Assembly: GCA_964644605.1 (NCBI GenBank)
Contig: CAZXWS010000005.1
Span: 1-25,416 of the forward strand
Source of the DNA: CAZLAJ01 sp964644605
GTDB taxonomy: Bacteria; Patescibacteriota; Microgenomatia; UBA1406; GWC2-37-13
Direction of reading: 5' to 3'
DNA length: 25,416 bases
The position numbers were made by a program, and so were the translations under genes. Shown in pieces: positions 23,074 to 25,416 of this stretch. The number at the start of each line of letters is the position of its first letter. The stretch's first letter is position 1. A model generated the notes under the pieces. It ran no database searches and was not told where the DNA came from. It saw nothing but the letters and a program-made list of their open reading frames with translations.

Positions 23074-23864
23074 CGGGTTGTTTGGAATTTAAAACCTTTT
23101 GGAAGGTAGAATTTTTTATGTGGTTTTTTATAATATCGAAGAATATATGCTCTATAAAAGATTGCGAGCGTGTCAATGAATATTCCTCTAATTGCAGAGA
23201 GTGTAGCGGCACTACTAATATCGGCTATAAGATAGTCAAGACGAATTGGCGCTTCGAAAATACGTTTGTATCCTAATTGTTTTGCGACAACAAGTATTTC
23301 CAGATCTCCTGCAAAACGTTTTTCTACCAATCTTGGTAAAATTTTCTCAAGTACACTTTTTTTAAATATTTTAATACCAGCTTGTGTATCTCTTACTTTA
23401 ATGCCGAATAATAACTTCACAAAATAATAGTAGGCATAACTTAAAATCATTCTAGTAAATGCATAATTGACATAGGAGGCTGGATGACGTTTAGATCCAA
23501 CAATTATATCCGCTTCATACCATTCCATATGTTCCAAAAGCATCGATATGCTATTGGGGTTTATTTCCATCCCTGAGTCCATAAACATTACATAGTCTCC
23601 TTTTGCTTGGTTCATTCCTAAACGTATTGCAAAACTTTTTCCTTGGTTGTGACGATAGGCTATACAGTTAACTTTTGGTATTTTGGCTTCTTTTAATTTT
23701 TCGAATGATTGGTCAATCATCCCATCAATTACTGGAATTATTTCGTAATCGTACCGAATATTATCTAAAACTTCTTTTATTGTTTTAATATTTTTAACGA
23801 TAATCTTCTCTTGTCGGTATACCGGGATTATGAGGCTAACGAAGTGTTGGGAATTTTTTGTCAT
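23070..23864 (-). CDS. DPM1/GtrB-like glycosyltransferase family 2
   Basis: A 264-aa enzyme resembling polyprenyl-phosphate sugar synthases (dolichyl-phosphate mannosyltransferase, GtrB). Family features are VSLIIPVYRQEKIIVKNIKT, YRHNQGKSFAIRLGMNQAKGD, DIIVGSKRHPAS, VRDTQAGIKIFKKSV and the C-terminal DYLIADISSAAT region. The metal-binding DAD of the family reads DSG at 96-98, so the second Asp is missing. A single hydrophobic region (about 130-150, FTRMILSYAYYYFVKLLFG) is present but not the two helices of GtrB. Such enzymes make a polyprenyl-phosphate-linked sugar, which is the donor type used by GT-C enzymes like that at 17652. It is coupled by a 4-base overlap to the following GT2. Confidence 0.82.
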   Translation of the reverse strand: MTKNSQHFVSLIIPVYRQEKIIVKNIKTIKEVLDNIRYDYEIIPVIDGMIDQSFEKLKEAKIPKVNCIAYRHNQGKSFAIRLGMNQAKGDYVMFMDSGMEINPNSISMLLEHMEWYEADIIVGSKRHPASYVNYAFTRMILSYAYYYFVKLLFGIKVRDTQAGIKIFKKSVLEKILPRLVEKRFAGDLEILVVAKQLGYKRIFEAPIRLDYLIADISSAATLSAIRGIFIDTLAIFYRAYILRYYKKPHKKFYLPKGFKFQTTR

Positions 23865-23957
23865 AGTGTGGTGTTTTAATATGTGATGACTATCCCGTAA
23901 ATTGTATAGTAGTATATTAGCCGCCGTTTATGAAGATGTCAACGTATGTAAAACGCA

Positions 23958-24914
23958 TCATTTTAGCTCACGAATTAAACTGCCCGTGTAAAAAATAGCA
24001 AGTAGTGCTGCAAACGAAATATTGAGTGTGAGCATCTGTGTTAACTGCGGACGTACAATAAATAGAGTTGCAATATATATAGGAATGATTAAGGCGATAA
24101 TTAATGCATACTTGTTTTTTTGTGCTAAGTGATATTGGTTTATAAAAAAGATAAGTTGATAAAGCAGACCAAAGACACCTGCTTGTGTAAGAAACGGAAT
24201 AACAGGTGCGAATTTAGCTCCAAAAAAAATATTTATGAGAATATTGCCAAAATAAGTATACGCGAGTAAGATCATAACACCTGAAAGTGCTAATACACAT
24301 AATGAACCAAGAAGAGTTTTTTTATGATGTTTTTGCTGGTCCTTGCTTGCAAAAAAAATAAAACTTAATGATATCAAAGGGCCGCCTACATAAAATGTTA
24401 TTTTTGCGAATAGTGACCACGAACTATATAAGCCAGCTTCATATCCAGTTAAAAATTTTTTCGCATACATTATATCAGCGTTGTTAAAGAGGTATAACGC
24501 TACTAAGGATATAGTCGTTATCCATACAGTTTGGTTTGAAAAAATATGTAGTAGACGCCGTTCGAGCAGTGGAACTTCTCCCTCTCCTCTATCTTTTTCA
24601 ATCAAAATTTTTTTACTTACCACATACTTAAATACAAGCGATACGAATATAAAAATAAGTATAGTTGTTAACCCATCAATTTTTATCATAACTGCGAGGG
24701 CGCCGAGTAGTTTTATAATCGTTGTAAATGTGGCGATGAGTGCAAAAGGAATGAATAATCGATTTCCTTGAAAGATAGCGTCATAAATGCCAGCAAGAAT
24801 CGTGAGAAAAAGCAACGGTATCAGTGAATATCCAGCTACTGAAGATAAATTTGTTAAGCGAGGAACAAACGGTATAGGAATTAAAACGAATATAAATAAA
24901 TACCAGTAACGCAT
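23958..24914 (-). CDS. C-terminal part of a frameshifted Wzx-like polysaccharide flippase
   Basis: 318 residues, with about nine membrane segments and no catalytic motifs, match the C-terminal two-thirds of a Wzx/MATE-type lipid-linked oligosaccharide flippase. Segments such as LFNNADIMYAKKFLTGYEAG carry the usual charged residue in a helix (NNAD). ATG at 24914 is not a natural start. In the same frame the sequence continues upstream as sensible protein (YTVSLQLEKYINTVI, 24959-24915) up to a TGA at 24968-24966. With the N-terminal piece (24950-25204) and one extra base at the A-run (TTTT at 24963-24966 on the plus strand) it gives one protein of about 415 aa, the normal length for the family. 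As it stands the gene is broken or misread. Confidence 0.8.
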   Translation of the reverse strand: MRYWYLFIFVLIPIPFVPRLTNLSSVAGYSLIPLLFLTILAGIYDAIFQGNRLFIPFALIATFTTIIKLLGALAVMIKIDGLTTILIFIFVSLVFKYVVSKKILIEKDRGEGEVPLLERRLLHIFSNQTVWITTISLVALYLFNNADIMYAKKFLTGYEAGLYSSWSLFAKITFYVGGPLISLSFIFFASKDQQKHHKKTLLGSLCVLALSGVMILLAYTYFGNILINIFFGAKFAPVIPFLTQAGVFGLLYQLIFFINQYHLAQKNKYALIIALIIPIYIATLFIVRPQLTQMLTLNISFAALLAIFYTGSLIRELK

Positions 24915-24949
24915 GATAACAGTGTTTATGTATTTCTCTAACTGTAAAC

Positions 24950-25204
24950 TTACGGTGTACCGTTTTCACCACTGCTTCCTATCTTTTGGATAATAAGCGT
25001 AGTAATGACGGACATAGGCACTGTGAGAACGACGAGGTAAGAAAAAAGTGCTGTTAAATCACCAAATCCTTGAGGTCCGAGTGATCGAGCTATAATAATG
25101 TTGAATAAATAATTCAAAAAACTACCAAAGAAATTAGCGATGGTAAGAATTATTCCGCCCCGAATAAAGCGATTTGTAAAAAATTTTTTAAATACTTTTT
25201 TCAT
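24950..25204 (-). CDS. N-terminal part of a frameshifted Wzx-like polysaccharide flippase
   Basis: 84 residues. The opening is typical of Wzx flippases: a basic start, GGIILTIANFFGSFLNYLF, then ARSLGPQGFGDLTALFSYLV and a second helix. The reading frame is coherent to about E80 and then ends in NGTP and TAA at 24952-24950. The remaining flippase sequence resumes in the -1 frame. A promoter is not obvious: a CATAAT lies 10 bases before the ATG, but no -35 fits. It is divergent from the gene starting at 25262, with 57 bases between the two start codons. Confidence 0.8.
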   Translation of the reverse strand: MKKVFKKFFTNRFIRGGIILTIANFFGSFLNYLFNIIIARSLGPQGFGDLTALFSYLVVLTVPMSVITTLIIQKIGSSGENGTP

Positions 25205-25225
25205 AATAATCTCGATTATGGTATT

Positions 25226-25255
25226 TTGTCAGTTTCAATAGGAATTGTATATAAT
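25226..25255 (+). promoter_or_regulatory. Strong leaderless promoter for the right-edge gene
   Basis: TTGTCA (25226-25231), 18 bases, and a perfect TATAAT (25250-25255). Seven bases on is 25262, exactly the A of the ATG start codon. This is the cleanest leaderless arrangement in the window. Confidence 0.65.
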
Positions 25256-25261
25256 AACTAA

Positions 25262-25416
25262 ATGAAAAAAAAGATACTTCTTCATAACATGACTTTCAAA
25301 GGTATTCACGTCGTTCCTGGAGTAATCAATTATGATCAGAGAGGTATAGTTTTTGCTGATAAAGGCGATATTGTCATTACTAATAACACTTTTGATAGAG
25401 ATTATTTACAGTATCT
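25262..25416 (+). CDS. Unidentified protein, 3' truncated by the window edge (possible ATP-grasp N-terminus)
   Basis: The ATG at 25262 opens a frame that reaches the right edge with 51 codons visible (it starts MKKKILLHNMTFKGIHVV). There is no signal peptide or membrane helix. The stretch ADKGDIVITNNTFDRDYLQY loosely resembles the pre-ATP-grasp N-terminal domain of some ligases, but this is a weak resemblance to a pattern and not an identification. It has its own well-formed promoter and runs away from the flippase. Confidence 0.6.
   Translation, partial: MKKKILLHNMTFKGIHVVPGVINYDQRGIVFADKGDIVITNNTFDRDYLQY

Noticed and set aside
24960..24972. Programmed -1 ribosomal frameshift in the flippase gene
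   Set aside because: The shift direction fits, but the site (GGT GAA AAC) is not a slippery heptamer and I see no downstream stem or pseudoknot. Loss of one A is simpler.
1..25416. CRISPR arrays, insertion sequences, tRNA or rRNA genes
   Set aside because: I saw no regularly spaced repeats, transposase motifs, tRNA-like cloverleafs or rRNA-like conserved blocks.
25262..25416. Firm ATP-grasp ligase assignment for the right-edge gene
   Set aside because: Only 51 residues are visible and the resemblance is a loose pattern without catalytic residues.

Overview
This window is AT-rich (roughly one third G+C by eye, not computed) and very densely packed. Most neighbouring genes overlap by 4 to 42 bases or lie within 20 bases of each other, and no start codon I inspected has a convincing AGGAGG-like ribosome binding site. 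TGA works as a stop (ATGA overlaps), so the code is standard bacterial. Together with the protein families, this suggests a bacterium with a small streamlined genome, plausibly Patescibacteria/CPR. That assignment is inference, since there is no rRNA or ribosomal protein here to test it.

Almost the whole window is a surface-glycan locus. The left part (177-4352) holds a soluble PglF/WbpM-type NDP-sugar 4,6-dehydratase, a hexapeptide acetyltransferase, a 2H phosphoesterase and a histidine phosphatase on the minus strand. Divergent from these, and only 21 bases away, is a GDPD-type phosphodiesterase. The centre (4347-16836) is one long minus-strand operon of 12 genes: GT4, GT2, SAM methyltransferase, UDP-GlcNAc 2-epimerase (WecB), two GT4, GT2, NAD-dependent epimerase, GT4, an FGGY kinase and two tandem paralogous nucleotidyltransferases. 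The kinase and both nucleotidyltransferases are joined by 4-base overlaps, which suggests a free sugar or polyol is phosphorylated, activated to a nucleotide form and used by the glycosyltransferases.

The right part has a plus-strand pair (16910-19499): an FkbM methyltransferase and a multi-span GT-C/TPR protein with an unusual HTH-like N-terminus. A second minus-strand series follows (25204 to 19783): a Wzx-like flippase broken by a one-base frameshift, two GT2 enzymes (one DPM/GtrB-like), a perfect 28-bp palindrome, a three-cysteine ferredoxin and a B12-binding-type radical SAM enzyme. The last gene (25262 to the edge) is truncated and not firmly identified. I see no Wzy polymerase, initiating phosphoglycosyltransferase or O-antigen ligase, so the locus is either incomplete here or depends on genes elsewhere.

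The most consistent unusual signal is in the gene starts. Five promoters with both elements, plus one isolated -10 box, place the predicted transcription start 0 to about 11 bases before the start codon, so much of this locus is probably translated from leaderless or near-leaderless mRNA. The best candidate for an undescribed pathway is the kinase / twin nucleotidyltransferase / epimerase module together with the adjacent cluster of three unrelated phosphoesterases.
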